NCBI RefSeq assembly: GCF_008365405.1
Contig: NZ_QOKV01000012.1
Location: 1 to 64,000, forward strand
Source of the DNA: Azospirillum brasilense
GTDB taxonomy: Bacteria; Pseudomonadota; Alphaproteobacteria; Azospirillales; Azospirillaceae
Direction of reading: 5' to 3'
Length of the DNA: 64,000 nucleotides
The translations under genes were made by a program, and so were the position numbers. Position 1 is the stretch's first letter. Each line of letters starts with the position of its first letter. Positions 7,303-16,558 of the stretch are shown here, piece by piece. The notes beneath the pieces were generated by a model. The model worked only from the letters and a program-made list of their open reading frames with translations, ran no database searches and had not been told where the DNA came from.

Positions 7303-10300
7303 ATGCCCATCACACCCATGCAGGTATCACGGCGGCAGTTCTTGAAGGTCACGGCGGGCGGTCTCGCCGCCTCCAGCATGGGGGTTCTGGGCTTCCTGCC
7401 GTCCGAGGCGCTGGCCGAGGTGCGCCAGTTCCGCCTCGCCCGCGCCAAGGAGATCCGCAACACCTGCCCCTACTGCTCGGTCGGCTGCGGCCTGCTGATG
7501 TACAGCCTGGGCGACGGTGCCAAGAACGCCAAGGCCGAGATCATCCACATCGAGGGCGACCCGGATCACCCCGTCAGCCGCGGCTCGCTCTGCCCGAAGG
7601 GTGCCGGCCTGCTGGACTTCATCCACAGCCCGAACCGCCTGAAACACCCGGAGGTCCGCGAGGCCGGGTCCAACAGCTGGAAGCGCATCTCCTGGCATGA
7701 GGCGATCGAGCGCATCGCCCGCCACATCAAGGACGACCGCGACGCCAACTTCGTCACCAAGACCGCCGACGGCGTGACGGTGAACCGCTGGCTGTCCACC
7801 GCCATGCTGACCGCCTCGGCCTCGTCCAACGAGACGGGCATCCTGACGCAGAAGGTCATGCGGTCGCTGGGCATCGTCGGCACCGACGCGCAGGCCCGCG
7901 TCTGCCACGGCCCGACCGTGTCGGCGCTGGCCTCGACCTTCGGGCGCGGGGCGATGACCAACAGCTGGGTGGACATCTCCAACGCCGACTTCATCCTGAT
8001 CATGGGCGGCAACCCGGCGGAGGCGCACCCCGTCGGCTTCAAGTGGGCCGTCGAGGCGAAGAAGCGCGGCGCGCGCATCGTCGTCGTCGATCCGCGCTAC
8101 AACCGCTCCGCCGCGGTGGCCGACGAATACATGCCGATCCGCGCCGGCTCCGACATCGTGTTCCTGGGCGGCGTCATCAACTGGCTGGTCGCCAACGACA
8201 AGATCCAGTGGGAGTATGTCCGCGCCTACACCAACGCCGCCTACATCGTGAAGGAAGGCTACGGGTTCGAGGACGGGCTGTTCAGCGGCTACGACGCGGC
8301 CAAGGGCCAGTACGACCGCTCCTCCTGGAACTACGAGTTCGAGGCGGACGGCGTCACGGCGAAGACCGACCCGACGCTCCAGCATCCGCGCTGCGTGTGG
8401 AACCTGATGAAGGCCCACTACGCGCGCTACACGCCGGAGCTGGTGACCGACCTGACCGGCACGCCGAAGGACGCCTTCCTGCGCGTCTGCCAGCATCTCG
8501 GCTCCACGGCGGTGCGCGACCGGGTCGGCACGATCCTCTACGCGCTGGGCTGGACGCAGCACACGGTGGGCGCCCAGAACATCCGCACCATGGCGATGAT
8601 CCAGCTCCTGTTGGGCAACATCGGCATGCCGGGCGGCGGCGTGAACGCCCTGCGCGGCCATTCCAACATCCAGGGCCTGTCCGACCTCGGCCTGCTGTCC
8701 ACCAACCTGCCGGGCTATCTGACCCTGCCGTCGGAGAAGGCGCACCCGACCTTCGCCGACTACATCGCCAAGACCGCGCCGAAGGCGCAGGCGCCGGGCC
8801 AGCTGAACTTCTGGGCCAACACGCCGAAGTTCTTCGTCAGCCTGCTGAAGTGGTTCTGGGGCGACAAGGCGACGGCGGAGAACAACTGGGGCTACGACTG
8901 GCTGCCCAAGTGGGACAAGATGTACGACGTGCTGCAGGTCATGGACCTGATGCACAACGGCAAGGTCAACGGCTTCATCGTCCAGGGCTTCAACCCGCTG
9001 ACCTCCTTCCCCGACGCGCGCAAGACGGCGGCGGACTTCGCCAAGCTGAAATACATGGTGGTGATCGACCCGATCGCCACGGAGACCGCCTCCTTCTGGC
9101 AGAACCACGGCGAGGTCAACGAGGTCGACACCGCGTCGATCAAGACCGAGGTGTTCCGCCTGCCCTCGACCTGCTTCGCCGAGGAGGACGGGGCCATCGT
9201 CAACTCCTCGCGCTGGCTGCAGTGGCACTGGAAGGGCGCCAACCCGCCGGGCGAGGCGAAGACCGACCAGGAGATCCTGGCCGAGCTGTTCATGGCCGTC
9301 CGCACCCTCTACGCCAAGGAGGGCGGCACCGCGCCGGAGCCGATCCTCAACCTCTCCTGGCCCTACAAGAACCCGCTGGAGCCGACGCCGGAGGAGCTGG
9401 CGAAGGAGCTGAACGGCCGCGCGCTGGCCGACATCCCCGACCCCAAGGACCCGGCGAAGTTCCTGGCCCGCAAGGGCGAGCAGCTTCCCAACTTCGCCCT
9501 GCTGCGCGACGACGGCACGACGATGAGCGCCTGCTGGATCTTCGCCGGCAGCTGGACGCAGGCGGGCAACCAGATGGCCCGGCGCGACAACACCGACGCG
9601 GGCCTCGGCAACACGCCGGGCTGGGCCTGGGCGTGGCCGGCCAACCGCCGCATCATCTACAACCGCGCCTCCTGCGACCCGTCGGGCAAGCCCTGGGACC
9701 CCAAGCGCACCCTGATTTCCTGGAACGGCACCGCCTGGGCGGGCGCCGACGTGCCGGACTTCAAGGTGGACTCGCCGCCGGCCGACGGCATGAACCCCTT
9801 CATCATGAACCCGGAGGGCGTCGGGCGGCTGTTCTGCACCGACAAGCTGGTCGACGGCCCCTTCCCCGAGCATTACGAGCCGATGGAAAGCCCGCTCGGC
9901 ACCAACCCGCTGCACCCGAAGGTGGTCAGCAGCCCGGCGGTCCGCATCTTCAAGGCCGACCGCGAGCGTCTGGGCACCCATGACCAGTTCCCCTACGTCG
10001 GCACCACCTACCGCCTGACCGAGCATTTCCAGTTCTGGACCAAGAGCGTGCGGCTGAACGCCATCGCCCAGCCGGAACAGTTCGTGGAGATCGGCGAGAC
10101 GCTGGCGGCGGAGAAGGGCATCCAGGCCGGCGACTGGGTCCAGGTCTCCTCCAAGCGCGGCCACATCAAGGCCAAGGCGGTGGTGACCAAGCGCATCAAG
10201 GCCCTGAAGGTGGCGGGCCGCACCGTCCACCAGATCGGCATCCCCCTGCACTGGGGCTGGGAGACGGTGGCCAAGAAGGGCTTCCTGTCCAACACGCTGC

Positions 10301-10383
10301 CGCCCGCCGTCGGCGACTGCAACACCCAGACCCCGGAATACAAGGCGTTCCTCGTGAACGTCGAGAAGATCGGAGTGGCGTAA
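7303..10383 (+). CDS. fdoG: formate dehydrogenase-N/O type, catalytic alpha subunit (Cys form)
   Basis: 1026 aa. Oxidises formate to CO2 at a bis-MGD molybdenum or tungsten centre on the periplasmic side. A Tat signal (SRRQFLK, residues 9-15) precedes the mature part; a 4Fe-4S ligand set is C55, C58, C62 and C97 (CPYCSVGCG ... SLCPKG). The active-site segment reads QARVCHGPTVSAL with Cys201 (TGC) where enteric FdnG/FdoG have selenocysteine, so no Sec insertion is needed. AGGGAGG precedes the ATG. First gene of an operon with the beta and gamma subunits; expression is predicted from the upstream sigma-54 promoter. Confidence 0.96.
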   Translation: MPITPMQVSRRQFLKVTAGGLAASSMGVLGFLPSEALAEVRQFRLARAKEIRNTCPYCSVGCGLLMYSLGDGAKNAKAEIIHIEGDPDHPVSRGSLCPKGAGLLDFIHSPNRLKHPEVREAGSNSWKRISWHEAIERIARHIKDDRDANFVTKTADGVTVNRWLSTAMLTASASSNETGILTQKVMRSLGIVGTDAQARVCHGPTVSALASTFGRGAMTNSWVDISNADFILIMGGNPAEAHPVGFKWAVEAKKRGARIVVVDPRYNRSAAVADEYMPIRAGSDIVFLGGVINWLVANDKIQWEYVRAYTNAAYIVKEGYGFEDGLFSGYDAAKGQYDRSSWNYEFEADGVTAKTDPTLQHPRCVWNLMKAHYARYTPELVTDLTGTPKDAFLRVCQHLGSTAVRDRVGTILYALGWTQHTVGAQNIRTMAMIQLLLGNIGMPGGGVNALRGHSNIQGLSDLGLLSTNLPGYLTLPSEKAHPTFADYIAKTAPKAQAPGQLNFWANTPKFFVSLLKWFWGDKATAENNWGYDWLPKWDKMYDVLQVMDLMHNGKVNGFIVQGFNPLTSFPDARKTAADFAKLKYMVVIDPIATETASFWQNHGEVNEVDTASIKTEVFRLPSTCFAEEDGAIVNSSRWLQWHWKGANPPGEAKTDQEILAELFMAVRTLYAKEGGTAPEPILNLSWPYKNPLEPTPEELAKELNGRALADIPDPKDPAKFLARKGEQLPNFALLRDDGTTMSACWIFAGSWTQAGNQMARRDNTDAGLGNTPGWAWAWPANRRIIYNRASCDPSGKPWDPKRTLISWNGTAWAGADVPDFKVDSPPADGMNPFIMNPEGVGRLFCTDKLVDGPFPEHYEPMESPLGTNPLHPKVVSSPAVRIFKADRERLGTHDQFPYVGTTYRLTEHFQFWTKSVRLNAIAQPEQFVEIGETLAAEKGIQAGDWVQVSSKRGHIKAKAVVTKRIKALKVAGRTVHQIGIPLHWGWETVAKKGFLSNTLPPAVGDCNTQTPEYKAFLVNVEKIGVA

Positions 10384-10386
10384 GTC

Positions 10387-11316
10387 ATGGCACTGCAATC
10401 CCTCGATATCCTGCGCCGGTCCGCCACCCCGACGCCGACCCCGCAGGCCCGCAACCCGCAGGAGGTGGCGAAGCTGATCGACACCACGGTCTGCATCGGC
10501 TGCAAGGCCTGCCAGGTCGCCTGCTCGGAATGGAACCAGCTGCGCGCCGAGGTCGGCACCTGCGTCGGCGTCTACGACAACCCGACCGACCTGTCCGCGC
10601 AGGCCTGGACGGTCATGCGCTTCAACGAGGTGGAGGAGAAGGGCAAGCTGGAGTGGCTGATCCGCAAGGACGGCTGCATGCACTGCGCCGATCCCGGCTG
10701 CCTGAAGGCCTGCCCGTCGCCGGGCGCCATCGTGCAGTTCAAGAACGGCATCGTGGATTTCCATCAGGAGAACTGCATCGGCTGCGGCTACTGCATCTCC
10801 GGCTGCCCGTTCAACGTGCCGCGCCTCAGCCCGGCCGACAGCAAGGCCTACAAGTGCAACCTGTGCTCCGACCGCGTCGCGGTGGGGCAGGAGCCGGCCT
10901 GCGTCAAGACCTGCCCGACCGGCGCCATCCAGTTCGGCAGCAAGGAGGACATGATCGAGGTCGCGGCGACCCGCATCACCGACCTCCAGTCGCGCGGCTA
11001 CGACCAGGCGGGCCTCTACGACCCCGCCGGGGTGGGCGGCACCCACGTCATGTACGTGCTGCACCACGCCGACAAGCCGACGCTCTACTCCGGCCTGCCG
11101 GACAACCCGTCGATCAGCGCCGTGGTCGGGGTGTGGAAGGGCATGCTGAAGCCGCTGGCGACGCTGGGCGTCGCCGCCGCCGGCCTGTTCGGCTTCTTCC
11201 ATTACATCACGGTCGGCCCGAACCGCGCCGATGACGAGGACGAGGCGGATCACGGCACGCCGCCGGCCCCGCCCGCCCAAGGGACCAAGCATAAGGAACG
11301 GGAGAACGCGCTGTGA
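10387..11316 (+). CDS. fdoH: formate dehydrogenase iron-sulfur beta subunit
   Basis: 309 aa. Carries electrons from the catalytic subunit to the membrane cytochrome through four 4Fe-4S clusters; the cysteine motifs are [37 protein letters not shown] and CNLCSDR followed by [12 protein letters not shown] single C-terminal membrane helix ([19 protein letters not shown]) anchors it, as in FdnH/FdoH, followed by a short charged tail. It begins three bases after the alpha subunit stop and its stop overlaps the gamma subunit start. Confidence 0.96.
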   Translation: MALQSLDILRRSATPTPTPQARNPQEVAKLIDTTVCIGCKACQVACSEWNQLRAEVGTCVGVYDNPTDLSAQAWTVMRFNEVEEKGKLEWLIRKDGCMHCADPGCLKACPSPGAIVQFKNGIVDFHQENCIGCGYCISGCPFNVPRLSPADSKAYKCNLCSDRVAVGQEPACVKTCPTGAIQFGSKEDMIEVAATRITDLQSRGYDQAGLYDPAGVGGTHVMYVLHHADKPTLYSGLPDNPSISAVVGVWKGMLKPLATLGVAAAGLFGFFHYITVGPNRADDEDEADHGTPPAPPAQGTKHKERENAL

Positions 11317-11948
11317 AGACGTCGGAAAAGCTGATCCAACGCTACTGCGCCGCCGAGCGCATCAACCACTGGATCGTGGCGGTCTGCTTCGTGCTGCTGG
11401 CCATCTCCGGGCTGGCCTTCTTCTACCCGGCCTTCTTCTGGCTGACCGGGGTGTTCGGCACGCCGCAGCTCGCCCGCATCGTCCATCCCTTCGTCGGGGT
11501 GGTGATGGTCCTGGCCTTCGCCCGCCAGTTCTTCCGCTACGCCCACCACAACCTCATCAACAAGGAGGATGTGACGTGGATGATGTCGGTGAAGGAGGTG
11601 ATGAAGGGCAACGAGGTCGGCGACATCGGCCGCTACAACGGCGGCCAGAAGGGCATGTTCTGGGTCATGGTGCTGTGCATGATCCTGCTGCTGGTGTCGG
11701 GGGTGATCGCGTGGCGGCCCTATTTCGCGGGCTACTTCCCGATCCCGATCATCCGCGTGGCGCTTCTGGTCCACGCCGCCAGCGCGCTGGTGCTGATCGC
11801 CAGCATCATCGTCCATGTCTACGCCGCGCTGTGGGTGCAGGGCACGATCCGCGCGATGGTCGAGGGCGTGGTCACCCACGCCTGGGCGCGCAAGCACCAT
11901 CCGCGCTGGTTCCGTCAGGTGACCGGCAAGGAAACCGGGCATTCGTGA
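11313..11948 (+). CDS. fdoI: formate dehydrogenase cytochrome b556 gamma subunit
   Basis: 211 aa integral membrane protein with four predicted helices, matching the FdnI/FdoI family that holds two b hemes and passes electrons to quinone. Visible family features are an N-terminal [21 protein letters not shown] helix and RFAHH-like (RYAHHN) histidines, plus [19 protein letters not shown]. The GTG start overlaps the beta subunit stop (GTGA), with AAGGAACGGGAG upstream, so translation is coupled. Confidence 0.95.
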   Translation: MKTSEKLIQRYCAAERINHWIVAVCFVLLAISGLAFFYPAFFWLTGVFGTPQLARIVHPFVGVVMVLAFARQFFRYAHHNLINKEDVTWMMSVKEVMKGNEVGDIGRYNGGQKGMFWVMVLCMILLLVSGVIAWRPYFAGYFPIPIIRVALLVHAASALVLIASIIVHVYAALWVQGTIRAMVEGVVTHAWARKHHPRWFRQVTGKETGHS

Positions 11949-11956
11949 CTCTTGAA

Positions 11957-12096
11957 CCCCTCTCCCGCCCCGGGAGAGGGTGCCCGCGAAGCGGGCGGGT
12001 GAGGGTCGCGCAAGGGTCAGATGTTTTTCCTTGCCGGCACCCTCACCCTCCCACCGCTTCGCGGCGGGCCCCTCCCTCTCCCGGGACGGGAGAGGG
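11957..12096. repeat. composite intergenic palindrome, copy B
   Basis: Same plan as the copy before fdoG: outer CCCTCTCCCG.../...GGGAGAGGG hairpins at both ends, inner GC hairpins and GTGAGGGT / ACCCTCACCC in mirror orientation. It fills the gap between fdoI and fdhD, ending ~25 bases before the fdhD start. Confidence 0.85.
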
Positions 12097-12120
12097 AATA
12101 TCTTCCATAAGGACACCGCC

Positions 12121-12939
12121 ATGAGCCTCGCAACCGACGTCGCAGCGCCGTCCACCACCCACCGCATGACCGTCCTGCGGCTGGGTCCGGATGCCGCCCA
12201 GCTCTGCGACGACGCGGTGGTGGAGGAGGTGCCCGTCGCCATCGCCTACAACGGCATCGTCCATGCGGTGATGCTGGCGACCCCCGACGACCTGGAGGAG
12301 TTCGGCCTCGGCTTCTCCCTGACGGAGGGGATCATTGCCGACGCGGAGGAGCTGGACAGCCTGCGGGTGGTGGAGAGCTGCGACGGCATCGAGGTGCGCA
12401 TGGAGATCCCGATGGAGCGCTTCATGGCGCTGAAGGGCAAGCGGCGCAGCATTGCCGGGCGGTCGGGCTGCGGCGTCTGCGGGGTGGAGAGCCTCCAGGC
12501 CATCGCCCGGTCAGGCCGCCCGGTTCCCTCGGGCGGGCGGCTGTCGGTCGGCGCGGTGGAGCGGGCGCTGGCCCGTTTCGCCGAGCGGCAGACCCTGCAC
12601 CGCGCCACCGGGGCGGCGCACGGCGTCGCCTGGGTGGACGCGGCGGGGGAGATCCTGGCGGTGCGCGAGGATGTCGGCCGCCACAACGCGCTGGACAAGC
12701 TGATCGGCTGGCTGGTGCGCACAGGCGTCGACCGGCGGGGCGGCTTCGTCCTGACCTCCAGCCGCGCCAGCTACGAGCTGGTGCAGAAGGCCGCCCGGCT
12801 GGGCATCAGCGGGCTGGTCGCCATCTCCGCCCCCACCGGCATGGCCGTGCGCATGGCGGAGAGCTGCGGCGTGTCGCTGGCCGGCTTCGCCCGCGGCAAC
12901 CGGCTGGTCGTCTACAGCCACGGCGACCGCTGGGTGTAG
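12121..12939 (+). CDS. fdhD: formate dehydrogenase accessory sulfurtransferase FdhD
   Basis: 272 aa. FdhD transfers sulfur from the cysteine desulfurase to the Mo-bisMGD cofactor, a step required for formate dehydrogenase activity. The CxxC motif is seen in GRSGCGVCGVES; conserved segments include GFSLTEGII, AAHGVAWVD and EDVGRHNALDKLIG, then FVLTSSRASYELVQKA. AAGGA lies ahead of the ATG; an extended upstream frame is repeat DNA. It could be read through from fdoGHI, although the palindromic repeat lies between. Confidence 0.96.
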   Translation: MSLATDVAAPSTTHRMTVLRLGPDAAQLCDDAVVEEVPVAIAYNGIVHAVMLATPDDLEEFGLGFSLTEGIIADAEELDSLRVVESCDGIEVRMEIPMERFMALKGKRRSIAGRSGCGVCGVESLQAIARSGRPVPSGGRLSVGAVERALARFAERQTLHRATGAAHGVAWVDAAGEILAVREDVGRHNALDKLIGWLVRTGVDRRGGFVLTSSRASYELVQKAARLGISGLVAISAPTGMAVRMAESCGVSLAGFARGNRLVVYSHGDRWV

Positions 12940-12974
12940 GCGGTTTCGGGACGGACGTCACGCAGGGGGGCGGC

Positions 12975-14570
12975 TTACTTCCCCTCGCCCTTTTCCCCAC
13001 CCTTTTCCTCGCCCTCGCGCAGCCGCTCCAGGACTTGGCGCAGATCGCCGGGGTGGAGGGGCTTGTGCAGGAAGGAGCAGCCGCGGCGCTGGCCTTCCAG
13101 AAGCGCGCTCTGGGCGGTCTCGCCGCTGAGCACCACGGCGGGGATCTCGCGGCCGTAGAGGCGGCGCACCCGATCGATCACGTCGAAGCCGGACACCTTT
13201 CCAGGCAGCCGCAGGTCGGTCAGGATGACCGACGGCGGATCCGGCAGGGCGTCCAGCACCGCGAAGACCTCCCGCATGTCGCCCGCGGCGGCAACGGTGC
13301 AGCCCCAGCTTTCCAGGATCATCTGAAGCCCGGTCAGCACCATCGCCTCGTCGTCCACGGTCAGCACCGTCATCCCGGTCAGGGGCGGTGCCGTCGCGGT
13401 GGAGGGCGGCGGGGAAACGTGGCTGCACGGCGGCTCGGCAAGCGGGCTCGCGGCTTCCAGCGAGACGGAGAAGACGGTGCCGCGCCCGATGCGCGACCGC
13501 ACCTCCACCCGAAGACCCAGAAGCTCCGCCAGCCGGCGCACGATGGCGAGGCCGAGGCCCAGCCCACGGGTCGGATCGCGGTTGGGGTTCTGGAGCTGGT
13601 GGAACTCGTCGAAGATGGCGGTCAGCTGCTCTTCCGGGATGCCGAAGCCGGTGTCCCACACGTCGACGCGCCAGCGGTTGCCGCGCCGCCGCATGGCGAG
13701 CAGGAGGCCGCCGTGCCGGGTGTAGCGGATGGCGTTGGTCAGCAGGTTGCGCATCACCCGCCCGAACAGCACCGGGTCGGTCTCCACCGTGCCGGGGCAC
13801 AGGCGGGCGCGCAGGCGCAGGCCCTTCTCCTCGCTCTGAGGACGGAACTCCTCCACGAGTTGGCCCAGAAGTTCGTCCAGGGCGACCGGCTGAGGGTCCG
13901 GCGTCACCGTGCCGGCGTCCAGCGTGGAGATGTCGAGCAGCGCGTTCAGCAGCCGCTCGCCCGCCGTCATGGCGTTGCCCAGCATCTCGGCCGTGCTCAA
14001 AGCCTTCTCATCGGTGATCTGGCTGCACAGCGCGTCGAGGAACAGGCGCATCGCCTGGAAGGGTTGGCGCAGGTCATGGCTGGCCGAGGCCAGGAAGCGG
14101 GAGCGCGCGGCGGTGGTCCGTTCGATCTCCGCGCGCATCGCCCGCTCCATGCGGGCAACGACCCGGTCGTCGGGGGCCGCCTGGGTGGCCAGGGCCAGCA
14201 CGGCGACCGTCTGCCCGCCCTCGATCAGCGGCACGCCCTGGAACGCCGCGGGATCGGCGTCGCCCACGGGCAGAAGCCCGATGCCGACCGGCCCCTCGGT
14301 GTCGCCGGAAAACAGTGGATCGACGGCGCCCAGCACCGCCGGCCAGACCGGTCCGAACCAGGCCGGGGCCGGCAGCCCGCCCGCCGCCGGCTCCTTGCCG
14401 AGGAGGGCGCAGAGCGCGTCGTTGGTGAAGAGGGTGGCGGCGTGCGGCGGCCCGGTCAGCACGAAGGCCGGCAGCGCGGCGGTGCGGCAGATGCGCAGCG
14501 CGTTCTCCACGCACTCCGTCTCCGCTGGCGCGGCGTCGATGCTGGTGCTGTTCCTGTGCCGAGGCGTCAC
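12975..14570 (-). CDS. soluble hybrid histidine kinase with C-terminal receiver
   Basis: 531 aa with a GTG start preceded by AGAGAGAC. N-terminal ~150 residues look like a divergent PAS-type input (FVLTGPPHAATLFTNDALCALLG), followed by HisKA with ASHDLRQPFQAMRLFLDAL, HATPase_c (NLLTNAIRYTRHGGL, DTGFGIPEE, TRGLGLGLAIVRRL) and a C-terminal receiver (TVDDEA, phospho-acceptor in VILTDLRLPG, Lys in LHKPLHP). No membrane segment. It follows the chemosensory operon on the same strand after an 89-base gap, so it may feed the same output; convergent with fdhD. Confidence 0.9.
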   Translation of the reverse strand: MTPRHRNSTSIDAAPAETECVENALRICRTAALPAFVLTGPPHAATLFTNDALCALLGKEPAAGGLPAPAWFGPVWPAVLGAVDPLFSGDTEGPVGIGLLPVGDADPAAFQGVPLIEGGQTVAVLALATQAAPDDRVVARMERAMRAEIERTTAARSRFLASASHDLRQPFQAMRLFLDALCSQITDEKALSTAEMLGNAMTAGERLLNALLDISTLDAGTVTPDPQPVALDELLGQLVEEFRPQSEEKGLRLRARLCPGTVETDPVLFGRVMRNLLTNAIRYTRHGGLLLAMRRRGNRWRVDVWDTGFGIPEEQLTAIFDEFHQLQNPNRDPTRGLGLGLAIVRRLAELLGLRVEVRSRIGRGTVFSVSLEAASPLAEPPCSHVSPPPSTATAPPLTGMTVLTVDDEAMVLTGLQMILESWGCTVAAAGDMREVFAVLDALPDPPSVILTDLRLPGKVSGFDVIDRVRRLYGREIPAVVLSGETAQSALLEGQRRGCSFLHKPLHPGDLRQVLERLREGEEKGGEKGEGK

Positions 14571-14659
14571 GTCGGTCTCTCTAACCGCTGGAGCTGAAGG
14601 TATAGCACCTTAACCTTTGGTGCACTGGGGATGAAAGCGCCTGAAAGCCCTATACGCTC

Positions 14660-15460
14660 CTATGCGGAAGGCATTGGGGGGGACAGGCGGGTGAGATGGT
14701 CCTCCACCATGTATTTCCGGCGGAGCAGGGCCATCAGGCGGATCTTCAGGATGTCCATCGGCTGCGACTTGCCCACGAAGTCGTCGGCACCGGCGGTCAG
14801 GCTGGCGGTCAGGCGGTCGTCGCCCTCCTGGCTGGTCAGGATGACGATGTGGAAGAACAGGCCACGGCGCCGGCGGAAACGGTCGAACCGCTCGCACAGC
14901 TGGGTGCCGCTGGTGCCGGGCATCACGAGATCGAGGATCACGCAGTCCAGCCCGCCGTCTTCCAGCGCCGCCACCGCCTCGTCGGCGTTGCGCGCAGCGA
15001 CGACGTGGCAGCCGTCCTCCTCCAGCTCGGCGCGCAGGAACTCGCGGTAAGTCGCGCTGTCGTCCACCACCAGGATGCGCGCCCGCTGCAGGATGTCGGA
15101 CACGGTCGGCGGGGCGTTGCGCCGGTCGAGCAGCGCCATGGCCTGCTGCACCACGCCCTGGGAATCGGCGGGGTCCACCCGCTGCACGTCGGCGGGAACG
15201 CCGGACTCCGCCGCCCGCTCCGCCGACCCCAGCAGCATCGCCGGGGCCGGGCAGCGCCGCCGCAGCTCCGCAAGCGTGCGCGCGGCCTCGCCGTCGGCCT
15301 CCACCATCAGCAGGTCGAAGGGACGGCGCGACAGCTCCGCGACGGCGGGTTCCACCGTTTCGACGCAGCTCGCCTCGATGCCCTGCTCCTCCAGCATCAG
15401 CTTCAGGAGAAGTCCCTGCGTCTGCGAGGCGATGACGATCAGCGCCCTGGGTCCACTCAT
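14660..15460 (-). CDS. response regulator with two receiver domains
   Basis: 266 aa, ATG at 15460 overlapping the cheB stop (ATGA). The N-terminal domain (MSGPRALIVIASQTQGLLLK) looks like a degenerate receiver lacking the acidic pair; the C-terminal domain is canonical with ILVVDDSATYREF, acceptor Asp in VILDLVMPG, Thr/Ser in VILTS and Lys in GKSQP. There is no effector domain, so output must be by protein interaction or phosphate transfer. As the last gene of a cheW-cheR-cheW-mcp-cheA-cheB set it holds the place occupied by the diguanylate cyclase WspR in the Wsp system. Confidence 0.85.
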   Translation of the reverse strand: MSGPRALIVIASQTQGLLLKLMLEEQGIEASCVETVEPAVAELSRRPFDLLMVEADGEAARTLAELRRRCPAPAMLLGSAERAAESGVPADVQRVDPADSQGVVQQAMALLDRRNAPPTVSDILQRARILVVDDSATYREFLRAELEEDGCHVVAARNADEAVAALEDGGLDCVILDLVMPGTSGTQLCERFDRFRRRRGLFFHIVILTSQEGDDRLTASLTAGADDFVGKSQPMDILKIRLMALLRRKYMVEDHLTRLSPPMPSA

Positions 15461-16558
15461 GAGGGCTCCACTCCCGTCGAAACCAGTTCCAGCAAACGGG
15501 CCGCCACCTTGTCGATGGGCAGCTCCTCGGTAACGCCTCCCAGCCGGACCGCGGTCCCCGGCATGCTGTGGATGACCGCGGTGGAGGCGTGTTCTGCGAT
15601 GGTGTAGGCGCCGGCCCGGTGCATGGCGGTGAGGCCGCGTGCCCCATCCTCCCCCATGCCGGTTAGCAGCACGCCGATGGCGGTGGCGCCGAAGGCCGAG
15701 GCCAGGGAGGAGAACAGCACGTCCCCGGACGGCCTCTGGCCGCAGACCGGATCCGCCGTGGGCCAGCCGCATCCCGCCGGGCTCGGCGGTCAGATGAAGC
15801 TCGCCGGGGGCGACATAGACGTGGCCGGGCCGGTGCGGGGCGTCGGAGGCCAGCGCCACCGGCAGCGGCGTGACCGACCCCAGCCAGGAGGCGAAGCCGG
15901 CCACGAAGGGCGCGCCGATGTGCTGCACGACGAAGACCGGCAGGGGGAAGTTGGTCGGCAGCCCGCGCAGCAGCTTCACCAGGGCCGCCGGCCCGCCCGT
16001 CGAGGCGGTGATCCCCAGCGCGCGGAACTGCCGCTTCGCCGTGGACGGCGGCAGGGGCGGCGGGGGCGGGACGGCGGCGCCCTTGCCGCGGCCGCCGTCG
16101 CCACGGGTTTCCTCGTCGCCGCTCCGCGGGCGCCCGCGCTGCCGGATCACCTTCACCTGGCTCATGATGGTGAGCTGGGTGCAGAGATGCCGGGCGACGG
16201 TCTGGTAGTCGGCGCGGGCCATGCTGCCCGGCTTCTCCACCACCGCCAGCGCCCCGGCCTGGAGCGCCCGCATGGGGATGTCCAGGTCGCGCACGTCGGA
16301 GGCGACGACGACGATGGGCACGGGATGGTCGCGCATCAGCCGCTGGGTCACCGCGAAGCCGTCGATTCCCGGCAGGCGGATGTCCAGCGACACCACGTCC
16401 GGCCGCAGCGAGTCGACCATGCGCAGCGCCTGTTCGCCGGACGCGGCGATGCCGGCCAGCTCCAGCCGCGGGTCCTCGCCGATGACGTGGGCGAGAAGCT
16501 GCTGGACGACCGGCGAGTCCTCGACCACTAGGACGCGGATCTTGCGGGCGCTGGTCAC
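15457..16558 (-). pseudogene. cheB: CheB methylesterase, frameshifted
   Basis: The N-terminal receiver (VLVVEDSPVV, SLDIRLPGIDGF) and the first part of the methylesterase domain (GITASTGGPAAL with catalytic Ser, VVQHIGAPF with catalytic His) are in one frame. The rest (DVLFSSLASAFGA, then GMGEDGARGL with the catalytic Asp, to VSTGVEPS) is in another frame from about 15740-15760. The switch lies near minus-strand GGATCCGGTCTGCGG and equals one extra base or two missing bases. In the unshifted frame translation does not stop but runs into the next gene. It could be a true lesion, a sequencing error or a recoding site. Starts with ATGA overlap on cheA. Confidence 0.85.

Noticed and set aside
7903..7905. 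Selenocysteine at the formate dehydrogenase active site
   Set aside because: The codon is TGC (Cys201), not TGA, so this is the cysteine form.
14605..14623. GCACC-N9-GGTGC dyad before the hybrid kinase, resembling an NtrC site
   Set aside because: The spacer is 9 rather than 5 bases between half-sites. It could be a weak hairpin, but no -24/-12 promoter accompanies it.
14660..16558. A single 632-residue open frame read as one CheB-receiver fusion protein
   Set aside because: The ~100 residues in its middle are Arg/His/Gly-rich shadow sequence, while the alternative frame there encodes the conserved end of CheB with the catalytic Asp. Two genes with a frameshift in the first explain it better.
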